From Sporosarcina jeotgali (GTDB taxonomy: Bacteria > Bacillota > Bacilli > Bacillales_A > Planococcaceae), in assembly GCF_033304595.1 (NCBI RefSeq), contig NZ_CP116341.1, positions 105,001 to 169,000 on the forward strand: a stretch of DNA of 64,000 nucleotides, read 5' to 3'. The notes below the pieces were generated by a model, which saw only the letters and a program-made list of their open reading frames with translations, was not told the origin of the DNA and searched no databases. Positions within the stretch are counted from its first letter, which is position 1, and each line of letters opens with the position of its first letter. Below, in pieces: positions 1 to 10,293 of this stretch. Both the position numbers and the translations under genes were made by a program.

Positions 1-2728
<2,728 letters not shown>

Positions 2729-2805
2729 TATAAGTGAAGAGCCGTAAGGCTGTCTTGAAACATCAATGTTGGTTTTATCCAGTTTTGAGCGAACAAGCTC
2801 AAGTT

Positions 2806-2922
2806 GTCTGGTAATGATGGCGAAGAGGTCACACCCGTTCCCATACCGAACACGGAAGTTAAGTTCTTCAGCGCCGATGGTAGTAGGGGGCTTCCCCCTG
2901 TGAGAGTAGGACGTTGCCGGGC
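2806..2922 (+). rRNA. rrf: 5S ribosomal RNA
   Basis: About 117 nt beginning TCTGGTAATGATGGCGAAG and containing the conserved CCCGTTCCCATACCGAACAC and GGAAGTTAAG blocks. It ends with a strand complementary to the start (closing helix). It follows the 23S by about 80 nt, as in Bacillota rrn operons. No tRNA genes follow it here. Confidence 0.97.
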
Positions 2923-2931
2923 AATTCATAA

Positions 2932-2969
2932 AACGAGTCGAGGAATTCATTCCTTGGCTCGTTTTTTTG
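2932..2969 (+). terminator. rrn operon terminator
   Basis: Near-perfect inverted repeat (ACGAGTCGAGGAAT paired with ATTCCTTGGCTCGT) followed by a run of seven T, ten bases after 5S. Confidence 0.9.
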
Positions 2970-3076
2970 TTTGTTGAATTTTTTTTTTATCCAGGTGGTA
3001 AAAGGCTGGTTGAATGGTGTCTATTTGGGAGAAACTTATTATATGTGGATGGGTAGGATAGGTGGAGGTAGGCTTC

Positions 3077-3320
3077 TTATGAGCGGAATTTAGGATTTAT
3101 GATCACAATGTCGAGTTTATGAGCGGAATATAGGATTTATGATCACAATGTCGAGTTTATGAGCGGAAATCGGGATTTATGATCAGAATGCTGGGGTTAT
3201 GAGCGGAATTGAGGATTTATGATCACAATGTCGAGTTTATGAGCGGAATCCTGGGTTTATGATCAGAATGCTACATCTAAAAGCAGATTCGGAAATAAAT
3301 GAGCAAACTTGAAGTAATCT
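3077..3320. repeat. 20-bp-period tandem array (array 1)
   Basis: About ten consecutive units of 20 bp. A conserved half (TTTATGAGCGGAAT or TTTATGATCA) is followed by about 8 variable bases. The two core types, GAGCGGAAT and GATCA(C/G)AAT, alternate, giving a 40-bp super-period. The last two units are degenerate (AAAGCAGATT, AATGAGCAAA). It lies between the rrn terminator and the convergent terminator of the next gene. No reading frame, promoter or cas context. Confidence 0.85.
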
Positions 3321-3340
3321 TAAGGTTACATACTAAAAAA

Positions 3341-3373
3341 CCCCTCCAAAGCTAATCCGCTTTGGAGGGGTGT
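3341..3373 (-). terminator. Terminator of the PelA-hydrolase-like gene
   Basis: Perfect stem CCCCTCCAAAGC / GCTTTGGAGGGG, followed on the minus strand by a T-run. Confidence 0.88.
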
Positions 3374-3388
3374 ATGAGCTTTAACCAA

Positions 3389-4234
3389 TTACCATTGGTT
3401 GAAGTTTTTATGTTCTGCGTAATGAAGGAAACCTTGTTTCTCTGCATACTTCTTGCTCTTCGCATGTTGTTCAAATGAAACAGTTAGCACTTTGAAGTTG
3501 TGTTTCTTTTGTAATTGCTGAAGACCTTTAATCTGATTTTGGGACCATTCATCTCTCGTCATAGATTTGTATTCAAATCCTTCCCACATAAGAGCATCCA
3601 TGTATTGAACCGTGTCCGCTCTAAACAGCTCTATTCCCCAGTTTTGAATATTAGAGAGGTTTTCATATTGACGATCAAGCTGATTCAGCAATGTGATGAA
3701 ACCACTCTTCTGTGCATTATACTGCTGAGGGTCTTTGCCGTAAAATTGATCTTCCATATCACCGACTGTATCAAAAAATACTCCATCAAACCCTTTATCG
3801 ACTACTTGTGTTTGAATGTCATTCATTAGAACAGAACGGTAATGAGAAGATGTCATATCCATGAGATAAGAATCCCATTCTTCAAAATGGACACGTTCCC
3901 CATTCTTAATGAAGAAGTCTTGTGGTTGGAGAGACTCGATTCGTTCAGTGTTCCATGTATCTGATTCCATGACTGATACGTACGCATACAACTTTGTTCC
4001 AGACTTTTGTAATTTCGTAACAAGCTCTTTTGTATAAAAAGCTGGTTCTACAATGACCAGGTCGTATTTTTTCATCTGACGCTGTATTTTTTGAGTCGGT
4101 TCATCGTAAAAGATTTTATAGGATTGAACGTGGTCAAGTGGAGAAGAATCCATCGCTGCAAAAGTCTCCTTTCCGGAAACAGTACTAGCAAACAAGAGGC
4201 AGAGGAGCAGGACGGGAAAAAGTTTCTTAAACAC
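3389..4234 (-). CDS. Secreted PelA-type / GH114-like glycoside hydrolase
   Basis: 281 aa with a GTG start, preceded 7 nt upstream by GGAGGG. Residues 1-27 form a signal peptide. The rest reads as one TIM-barrel domain of the TM1410/GH114 family, which includes the PelA hydrolase of Pel polysaccharide systems. Visible motifs are strand-like YDLVIVEP, LYAYVSVMES, FDGVFFDTVGD with an acidic residue, and DALMWEGFE with a candidate catalytic Glu. Predicted role: secreted cleavage of an amino-sugar exopolysaccharide (Pel-like). It is the last gene of the remnant Pel-like locus and has its own c-di-GMP-I riboswitch leader, so expression is expected to follow cellular c-di-GMP. No deacetylase domain is present. 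The family assignment is from motif recall; the substrate is inferred. Confidence 0.72.
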   Translation of the reverse strand: MFKKLFPVLLLCLLFASTVSGKETFAAMDSSPLDHVQSYKIFYDEPTQKIQRQMKKYDLVIVEPAFYTKELVTKLQKSGTKLYAYVSVMESDTWNTERIESLQPQDFFIKNGERVHFEEWDSYLMDMTSSHYRSVLMNDIQTQVVDKGFDGVFFDTVGDMEDQFYGKDPQQYNAQKSGFITLLNQLDRQYENLSNIQNWGIELFRADTVQYMDALMWEGFEYKSMTRDEWSQNQIKGLQQLQKKHNFKVLTVSFEQHAKSKKYAEKQGFLHYAEHKNFNQW

Positions 4235-4267
4235 AAAAAGCCCTCCTAGGCTATTAGAAGGGAAGGG

Positions 4268-4366
4268 AGGTTAGTAGGCTGGCGATCGGTATACTTTTTT
4301 TAAGAAGTATCGACGACCCATACCTTTGCGCCCCTATTTTTCAATAGGTTTGCCCTTCACAACCCT
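4268..4366 (-). promoter_or_regulatory. Cyclic di-GMP-I (GEMM) riboswitch
   Basis: Read on the minus strand, the leader holds the diagnostic order GGGCAAACC (4347-4355), a stem capped by GAAAA, then GGGGCGCAAAGG (about 4322-4333), GGTATGGGTC, a second long hairpin and GCCAGCC (4277-4283). This matches the two-helix class-I fold with the tetraloop-receptor side. Between aptamer and start codon, CCCTTC can pair with the GGAGGG ribosome binding site just before a CTTTTT tract. Control could therefore be by SD occlusion or termination (inference). It regulates the hydrolase gene at 3389-4234. Confidence 0.88.
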
Positions 4367-4495
4367 CTAACGGGTAGTTTTTAGTTAGCCATTGGCTACT
4401 ACCAATACTATAACTTGCATATGTTTGTCAAGTCAATTTGTTAAATAGATTGAAGGAATTATTTTCCGATAATGTTTGCGGGTTTGACACATAAA

Positions 4496-4639
4496 CTAGA
4501 TTGTGTTAATCCGAAAGTTCCTTATCCTTTCTTGAATAGAATCTATTGGGAATGTGGGCATCACTGTGGTGGAATGAAATACATTAGCTTCCCATTTAGC
4601 ATATAAAATGCACAAAATAATAAGTAATGAGATATGCAT
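4496..4639 (-). pseudogene. Truncated pelE-like stub
   Basis: 47-codon ORF whose ATG shares its A with the last base of the pelD-like stop codon (TAATG), the classic sign of translational coupling. It starts MHISLLIILCILYAKWE, a hydrophobic N-terminus as expected for the membrane protein PelE, then loses similarity and stops. In Pel loci pelE follows pelD directly. I read this as what remains of pelE after a deletion that also removed pelF and pelG. It could instead be a short coupled peptide in its own right. Confidence 0.5.
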
Positions 4640-5880
4640 TAGACCACCCCCTTAAGAAGAGAATTGGCAATTCGTGTCTGGATACCATCTGAATATTTTA
4701 CATCTGTACTTGGGAGTAAAAATAGCAATTGATATGAAGAAGGGTTCCAACTGATGATATCCATTTCACGCAATTCATCCCTCAACAAGTCGAATAGTTT
4801 GTTCATATTAAGAGGTTTCTTTGGAAGGGACACGGTAAAGGATGAGTAAGGCTGGTTAAAACGATGTTTCCGTTCTTGATGAATGGCTAGCATATCGCTG
4901 TAATAGGAAGTTGTATAAAAAGGTGTGCCGGGAACTAGTACTTTTTCTCGTCGAACTTGCTCTTTTTGCAAAGCAACAGTTAGAGGATCAGCGACAAATC
5001 GAAGAATCCATTTAAGTGTTTCGAGTCCATCGGGCGTGACACGAAACGAATCAACTTTTCGAATGACTAATACATATTTCACAGCAGTTCCGGTATAGAT
5101 AGGCGCGCAGATGAGAGGACCAGAAGAATCAGGATTGTCTATTGAACGCATGTACAGTTCTTTTTGAGTGAGGACTTTTTTGAAAAGGAATGGATGATCT
5201 TCGTAAAAATATGAAGGCGGCATTTGTTCTTCACCCGAACTGCGGTGAACTTTCAGGCGCCAAACTTTGTTGGAATGATCTACATGATAAATACCATACA
5301 CTTCTGCTCTGTAATGATCTTGTATAATACGGATTGCCTCGTTCAAGATCTTTTCAGAGTGCCCCCGGTTCAGCAAGTTCGTAATTGCATATATAGTGGC
5401 AAGGTTGGTTTCATTTTCGACTATTTTCTTCTTCAGATGGTTATTCGCATCTTGAGAAGCGGTGAGTGCTTGTCGAGATTGCTCATACTCTTGCTGTAAG
5501 TCTTCTTTTTCATGAAAGAGACTCTGGTAACGTTTGTTGAGTGAAGTACGGAAGGCGCCGCTTAGCAGCCCAATTACGAAAATGGATATTGCAAACCGGA
5601 CAAACCCAGGTTCATGGAGAAGGTTGAGGGGATTGCTGCCGGCTTGCGTCGCGTAGAACAAGTGGAGCCCAATTCCCCCAGTGATTGTGACTAAAGAGTA
5701 GCCAATTCCATAACGAATTCCGAACAAAAAGGCTGTTAGAGCCAACAAAGTTCCTATCCATTCCAGGTTTAACAGCTGGTAGCTTGCTGCAAAAACAAAA
5801 AGTAGTGTAACTGTGACAAGCTCTATTAAAATGATCCAGTTCTTTTCGGTTCCATAAACGATTGAATGCTCACTTCTCAT
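4639..5880 (-). CDS. pelD: PelD-like c-di-GMP receptor
   Basis: 413 aa. Order: four hydrophobic segments (about 15-32, 40-60, 62-78, 90-108), a charged coiled-coil-like linker (about 115-155), a GAF domain (about 160-310), and a C-terminal domain resembling a degenerate GGDEF. The C-terminal domain has no GG(D/E)EF motif but carries LREMDIISW (370-378), an RxxD I-site at R371-D374 followed by W, as in PelD. PelD is the inner-membrane c-di-GMP receptor that activates Pel synthesis. The reading frame is intact and close to the usual PelD length. It is preceded by a structured leader and followed directly by the pelE-like stub. No PelF or PelG is seen nearby, so its present function is doubtful. 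Confidence 0.7.
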   Translation of the reverse strand: MRSEHSIVYGTEKNWIILIELVTVTLLFVFAASYQLLNLEWIGTLLALTAFLFGIRYGIGYSLVTITGGIGLHLFYATQAGSNPLNLLHEPGFVRFAISIFVIGLLSGAFRTSLNKRYQSLFHEKEDLQQEYEQSRQALTASQDANNHLKKKIVENETNLATIYAITNLLNRGHSEKILNEAIRIIQDHYRAEVYGIYHVDHSNKVWRLKVHRSSGEEQMPPSYFYEDHPFLFKKVLTQKELYMRSIDNPDSSGPLICAPIYTGTAVKYVLVIRKVDSFRVTPDGLETLKWILRFVADPLTVALQKEQVRREKVLVPGTPFYTTSYYSDMLAIHQERKHRFNQPYSSFTVSLPKKPLNMNKLFDLLRDELREMDIISWNPSSYQLLFLLPSTDVKYSDGIQTRIANSLLKGVV

Positions 5881-5894
5881 ACTAGTTCACGTCC

Positions 5895-6045
5895 TTTCAT
5901 CAAAAACCTCCAGTATTCCGACATTCCATTTGGGAAACTATCACACGGCGGCCCGTAGAGTTGTTCAACCACTCTAAAGTTGTTTAGAGTACCGTGTTCC
6001 AAATCTCCAGCTCGCTTGTTTGCCCTAAACAACGGGTCACCTCTG
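5895..6045 (-). promoter_or_regulatory. Structured leader of the pelD-like gene, class not recognised
   Basis: The minus strand carries nested complementarity. TTGTTT pairs with AAACAA around AGGGC; ACTCTAAA-CAAC-TTTAGAGT is a perfect 8-bp hairpin; an outer CACGG pairs with CCGTG. The string AGGGCAAAC recalls the c-di-GMP-I core, but the GACGCAAAG partner and second helix are missing. I call it a candidate regulatory RNA, not a known riboswitch. Confidence 0.4.
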
Positions 6046-6050
6046 AAATA

Positions 6051-6422
6051 TTAGTCTGAATTCCTGTCCTGACGTGGATCATAGACATTCGAATAGCGTA
6101 GAATGGAATGAGATAGGTTATGATGGGCACACGTCAATCGAATATTGGGTCTATATGTTCTTTTTGACAATCCGTATGGGGATAGAGGTTCAAGTGCATG
6201 CTCTTGTGAGATGGGCAAAGTCACTGGGACGCCGTATACTGCAGCGTCTTTCAATGGATCTTCCACCGAGACGGATAGGGAAGATTGTGGGTTTAGATTC
6301 TTTCTCTTCCCATTCGATAGATTATCAATAACAACTACGCGAGGGCCAAGTTCTAAGAGTCGTGTAGTTAAATGGGAACCAATAAAGCCAGCCCCTTTAG
6401 TAACTGCAATTCGCATGTGCAC
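6051..6422 (-). pseudogene. Broken NAD-dependent sugar epimerase (galE-like)
   Basis: 123 codons that align with the N-terminus (GAGFIGSHL, VVVIDNLSNGK) and then abruptly with the mid region (LEPLSPYGLSK, SILRYSNVYDPRQD) of extended SDR epimerases. About 70 residues in between and the C-terminal half are missing. The glycine motif is altered (VTKGAGF for VTGGAGF), although the YxxxK pair (YGLSK) survives. The intact paralogue at 61720-62649 shows what is lost. UDP-sugar epimerases commonly accompany Gram-positive pel loci, so this is probably a decayed member of the adjacent cluster. Confidence 0.82.
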
Positions 6423-6686
6423 ACTCTCCCTAGTAGTGAAATTTTATAAAATGGTAGCATAGGGTCATAGAAGTGGCAGATTGGGACATAAGCATTCGAC
6501 AAGTAGTCTTAAAACTTTTTAGAAACATCGATTAAACGCAAGATAAAGGTCTGAAATCTAGATAATATGTAGAGTATACATCTTTTTGCAGTATAAGGTA
6601 ACTAAAAATTTGAAGTATACTAAAAAAAGGAGGAAGCTTGTAAAACTTACGACATATGGCTTAGTTTTTATAAAAGGAGAGTTTCT

Positions 6687-7529
6687 ATGAAAATAGGGAT
6701 TAAGGTCCTCAAACGATTTATAAATGAACGTTTTTTCGATCAAGCCGCTCAAACCGCTTATTACTTGCTGTTATCTATGTTGCCATTCTTCATTTTTGTC
6801 CTTTCATTATTGAATTTGTTTCCGGTCAATGAGGAGATTCTGTTTCGCTTTTTACGACCGTTTATACCTGAGCAGTCTTTTCTGCTGATTGAGGACAATG
6901 TTCGTGAGGTGTTGAGAAACGGGAAAGGAAAATGGTTGTATTTCAGTTTGGCAGGAGCATTCTGGTTATCTTCTGTAACGGTACAATCTTTAGCACGTTC
7001 GCTGGACTTGGCAAATGGGTATATACGGAAGAGAGGGTTCTGGCTATCGTTAATCCGTGATCTTGGGGTGACATTACTATTCATGCTCGTAGTACCTCTC
7101 TCCATTCTTCTTCCATTCATTGAAAACATTCTCCACGAAGTTATCGCTTACTATGATCGAATTGACGATTGGAAAGGCTGGCTGTTTTTATGGCCCAAAG
7201 TAAAATGGGGACTGGGTACAATGTTTTTGTTTGTCTTTTTCCTGCTCTTCTATAAAATTGTTCCGAGTGGTAAAGTATTATTTCGTCAAGCGGTGCCGGG
7301 TGCATTGCTCTCGACGCTTGGATGGCAGCTGTTTTCGTATCTATTTGGAGGATGGGTAACGGCAGTAGATTACACACGATTATATGGTCAGTTATCAGGA
7401 ATCATCATGCTGGTGATTTGGTTTTACATGACCGCCGTTATTATTTTGATTTCTGGATTATTGAATGCAGAGTGGAGTAAGTCTAAAAAAAGGAGCGGGT
7501 TAAATGTTAACAATTTTAGCGGTCGATGA
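6687..7529 (+). CDS. YihY/BrkB-family integral membrane protein
   Basis: 280 aa, ATG with AAAGGAG upstream. Six hydrophobic segments and family signatures: FFDQAAQTAYYLLLSMLPFF near the N-terminus, WLSSVTVQSLARSLDLANGY around 90-110 and GGWVTAVDYTRLYGQLSG around 220-240. Members were once misnamed ribonuclease BN; the family has unknown function and is often proposed to be a transporter. Its 3' end overlaps the next gene (response regulator) by 26 bp, so the two are probably co-transcribed. Confidence 0.88.
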   Translation: MKIGIKVLKRFINERFFDQAAQTAYYLLLSMLPFFIFVLSLLNLFPVNEEILFRFLRPFIPEQSFLLIEDNVREVLRNGKGKWLYFSLAGAFWLSSVTVQSLARSLDLANGYIRKRGFWLSLIRDLGVTLLFMLVVPLSILLPFIENILHEVIAYYDRIDDWKGWLFLWPKVKWGLGTMFLFVFFLLFYKIVPSGKVLFRQAVPGALLSTLGWQLFSYLFGGWVTAVDYTRLYGQLSGIIMLVIWFYMTAVIILISGLLNAEWSKSKKRSGLNVNNFSGR

Positions 7530-8181
7530 TGATCCAAATATTTTAGAGCTGGTCCGCATAACATTATCTGCTGCGAGCTATCGTGTGATGAAAGCAAAGA
7601 ACGGCCGGGAAGCGCTGGAGCTCATGGAAAAAGAAGTACCAGACCTTGCTGTCGTCGATGTGATGATGCCTGAAATGGACGGATATGCACTGACGAAGAA
7701 ACTGCGTTCCGAATGGGATATCCCTGTACTATTGCTTACTGCAAAAGGAGAACTAGAGGATAAGGAAAAGGGGTTTCTAGCGGGATCGGATGACTATCTG
7801 GTAAAACCTTTTGAACCGAAGGAATTGCTGTTTCGAATCCGTGCGATTCTGCGGCGTTATGACAAAGCGGTCGATGTATTTATACAGGCAGGACCCTTAT
7901 CCATTAATCGTCAAACCTATGAAGTGTCAATTGGGAACAAAGTATTGCTGCTGCCATTGAAAGAATTTGAACTGTTGTCGGTTCTGGCATCACGTGCGAA
8001 TCAGGTGTTCACGCGGGAGGTATTGCTGGATCGAGTATGGGGATTTGACTATGAAGGCGATGAACAAACATTGAATGTCCATATTAAGCGGTTGAGGGAT
8101 AAGCTGGAAGGCCTCCCAGAGCAAGTAAGTATCGTAACCGTACGGGGTGTCGGTTATAAGCTGGACACGGGTGCAGTATGA
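7504..8181 (+). CDS. OmpR-family response regulator
   Basis: 225 aa. Receiver domain 1-118 with acidic pocket near D8-D9, phospho-acceptor D52 (VVDVMMPEMDG) and Lys in LVKPFEP. A winged-helix DNA-binding domain follows at about 128-222, ending in TVRGVGYKL. The start is inside the end of the YihY gene with AGGAGCGGG as RBS. The stop overlaps the kinase start by 4 nt (ATGA), so this is a standard coupled two-component pair. The signal is unknown. Confidence 0.95.
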   Translation: MLTILAVDDDPNILELVRITLSAASYRVMKAKNGREALELMEKEVPDLAVVDVMMPEMDGYALTKKLRSEWDIPVLLLTAKGELEDKEKGFLAGSDDYLVKPFEPKELLFRIRAILRRYDKAVDVFIQAGPLSINRQTYEVSIGNKVLLLPLKEFELLSVLASRANQVFTREVLLDRVWGFDYEGDEQTLNVHIKRLRDKLEGLPEQVSIVTVRGVGYKLDTGAV

Positions 8182-9557
8182 GGTCCCTATATGGTAAGTT
8201 TCTGCTTTATACAGCAGGAATCATGGCGTTCAGCGCACTTGCGGCGTTTCTGGCGGTCAATACGTTTTATCATCAAAACTTAAAAGGGTCGAATGATGAA
8301 AAAAATATGAACATCGCTCGACAACTCGTAAGTTACATTGAAAAAGCATCACCTGATGACTTAGACCTCTATTTGGAAACGCAAGCGGCAGCAGGGTACA
8401 AGTTATTGATTGTAAATGAAGACTTAAAAGGCCAGCGTTACGGGCAGTCATTTCGTCTGGATAACTTAGAAGAAAGCGATGTGAAATCCGTACTTCAAGG
8501 AACGGACTATCACGGCATGAAAAACTATCCGACAGAAACCTTTGTGACAGGCTTCTTTTCAGATGAAACCGCGAATACAGTCGGCGTTCCATTTACATAT
8601 AAGGGTGAGGAGTATGCCCTGTTTTTGCGTCCGGATATTAAGTTGCTTTTCACAGAAGTTCATTACTTGCTTGGCGGTATGGTCATAGTGATGGCAATCG
8701 CGAGTCTGTTAGCAATGTTGATTGTGGCAAAACGTCTGATCCGGCCGATTACACAACTGACGCTGGCAACGAAGAAAGTGGGGAAAGAAGAATTCAGCGG
8801 CATCCTGCAGATTCATCAGAAAGACGAAATTGGACAGCTGGCGGAAAGTTTCCAAAAAATGACCGAGCGTTTGGGAGAAAATGATTTAATACGCAAGAAG
8901 TTCATCAGTGACGTGTCTCATGACTTTCAATCGCCGCTATTGAATATTAAGGGCTATGCGGGCCTGTTGATGGATGAATCGCTGCCTGCTGAAGAACGGG
9001 CTGGCTATGCTAAAGTGATCCAGTCCGAGACTGATCGCTTATCGTCATTAACCAAACAGCTGCTCTTGCTGACGTCACTTGATCAGATGATGAGTCCGTT
9101 GAAGCCTGTTTCATATGATGTCAGTGAACAGTTGAGAGAGACAGTGCGCAAATACCGATGGTTGCTCGAGGAGAAACAAATTTCACTTTCTATGGAAATT
9201 GAGGACTCTGCGATAATCGGGGATCCGGCGTTTCTTGAGAAGGTATGGGAGAACTTGTTGTCGAATGCGTTAAAATATACGGCTGATTACGGCACCATCG
9301 ATGTTTCCTTAGTTTCAGATGAAACCTCTGTAACTGTGCAAATCGGAGATTCCGGAATTGGGATTGCAGAAGAGAACCTCGCGCATATCTTCAACCGATT
9401 TTACCGGGAAGATGACTCACGGACAATTGCCGCCGAAGGGACTGGCCTGGGGTTATCCATTGTTCAGCAAGTGATTGAGCTCCACAATGGAGAGATTTCC
9501 GTCGCGAGTGAAAAAGGAAAAGGAACCGTCTTTACAATTATTTTGCCCAAACTGTAA
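8178..9557 (+). CDS. Membrane sensor histidine kinase
   Basis: 459 aa. Two transmembrane segments (about 8-30 and 162-185) flank an extracytoplasmic sensor of about 130 residues. HAMP (about 185-240), HisKA with phospho-acceptor H248 in DVSHDFQSP, then HATPase_c with N box (ENLLSNALKYT), G1 (DSGIGI) and G2 (GTGLGLSI). The H-box reads HDFQSP in place of the usual HELRTP, a known variant. It pairs with the regulator at 7504-8181. Confidence 0.95.
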   Translation: MRSLYGKFLLYTAGIMAFSALAAFLAVNTFYHQNLKGSNDEKNMNIARQLVSYIEKASPDDLDLYLETQAAAGYKLLIVNEDLKGQRYGQSFRLDNLEESDVKSVLQGTDYHGMKNYPTETFVTGFFSDETANTVGVPFTYKGEEYALFLRPDIKLLFTEVHYLLGGMVIVMAIASLLAMLIVAKRLIRPITQLTLATKKVGKEEFSGILQIHQKDEIGQLAESFQKMTERLGENDLIRKKFISDVSHDFQSPLLNIKGYAGLLMDESLPAEERAGYAKVIQSETDRLSSLTKQLLLLTSLDQMMSPLKPVSYDVSEQLRETVRKYRWLLEEKQISLSMEIEDSAIIGDPAFLEKVWENLLSNALKYTADYGTIDVSLVSDETSVTVQIGDSGIGIAEENLAHIFNRFYREDDSRTIAAEGTGLGLSIVQQVIELHNGEISVASEKGKGTVFTIILPKL

Positions 9558-9630
9558 TGTGCAGTACATGTTGCGTTCATGTTCGGGTCGTATGATAAAG
9601 GTAATCAGAACGATACAGGAGGAATGCAAC

Positions 9631-10029
9631 ATGCAGGAAAAATGGAGTATACGCTTAATACGAATTGCTGCGTTATTTGGATTGGTCGGAACGGTGCTTG
9701 GTTCACATATGGCGGGATCAGGATCCTACGCATTTAAACCCATTCATGCACACATCTTGTTAGTAGGTTGGCTATCTGTCTTTTCATGGGGCGTCTTTTA
9801 TAAAATTTATCGCGTGCGCGCAACGAAACTCGTGGCAGTTCACGGGTGGGCAGCGATTATCGGTTCAATCGGATTAACTGCTGGGATGTGGCTCCAGTTC
9901 ATCCATCCATTTGATATTAATGAAACGTTCGCACTTGTCTTTTATATTGTAGGCGGAACAATTCTGTTACTCGCTTTTGCGCTATTCGTAGTGATGACGT
10001 TCCTAATTGACCGTACGGAAAAAAGATAA
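9631..10029 (+). CDS. Small four-helix membrane protein, haem-copper-oxidase-like
   Basis: 132 aa. An in-frame extension runs back to 9475, but ATG 9631 has a GGAGG 8 nt upstream and the extension overlaps the kinase in another frame, so the short form is chosen. Four hydrophobic segments (about 9-28, 38-57, 68-88, 99-122) with histidines in or near membranes (GSHM, PIHAH, VHGW, IHPF). The pattern resembles small proteins annotated as cytochrome oxidase subunit I-like, but it is far too short to be an oxidase and lacks the full set of haem and Cu ligands. Function unknown; haem binding is conjecture. Confidence 0.6.
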   Translation: MQEKWSIRLIRIAALFGLVGTVLGSHMAGSGSYAFKPIHAHILLVGWLSVFSWGVFYKIYRVRATKLVAVHGWAAIIGSIGLTAGMWLQFIHPFDINETFALVFYIVGGTILLLAFALFVVMTFLIDRTEKR

Positions 10030-10043
10030 TTGATTCAATTTGG

Positions 10044-10072
10044 CCGCTCCTATTCATAGGAGCGGTTTTTTG
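10044..10072 (+). terminator. Terminator
   Basis: CCGCTCCTA-TTCA-TAGGAGCGG followed by T6, 14 bases after the small membrane-protein gene. Confidence 0.9.
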
Positions 10073-10095
10073 ATCTGCAGCAGCTTCCGGCGCGG

Positions 10096-10220
10096 AACCC
10101 GCTCGTTCTGGCGGCCAACCCGCTCGTTCCGACAAGGAACCCGCTCGTTCTGGCGGCCAACCCGCCCGTTCCGGCGAGGAACCCGCTCATTGCCACAATT
10201 CACCCGCCCAAAAACCAAAA
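10096..10220. repeat. 21-bp-period tandem array (array 2)
   Basis: Five exact-length 21-bp units beginning AACCCGCTCGTTC, plus a degenerate sixth (CACCCGCCCA). The spacer halves alternate TGGCGGCC and CGACAAGG/CGGCGAGG. On the other strand the core reads GAACGAGCGGGTT. It sits between two convergent terminators and is GC-rich compared with its flanks. ORFs on both strands here are shadows of the repeat. Confidence 0.82.
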
Positions 10221-10265
10221 AAACCTGCAAATCCATCACTCTACAGTGACAGACTCACAGGTTTT
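10218..10265 (-). terminator. Terminator of the acetate symporter operon
   Basis: Outer arms AAACCTG and CAGGTTTT enclose a smaller TCACTGTAGAGTGA hairpin, with a T-run on the minus strand. Confidence 0.6.
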
Positions 10266-10293
10266 CACCTATCTGCTCAGCTACCTCATCAAA

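Noticed and set aside
3077..3320. CRISPR array
   Set aside because: Units are 20 bp with about 8-bp variable parts that recur, and there are no cas genes or leader; not CRISPR.
5895..6045. Second c-di-GMP-I riboswitch before pelD
   Set aside because: Only the AGGGCAAAC string fits; the GACGCAAAG block and second helix are absent, so I list it only as an unassigned structured leader.
9475..10029. 184-codon form of the small membrane protein
   Set aside because: The first 52 codons are an out-of-frame overlap with the kinase; ATG 9631 has the ribosome binding site.
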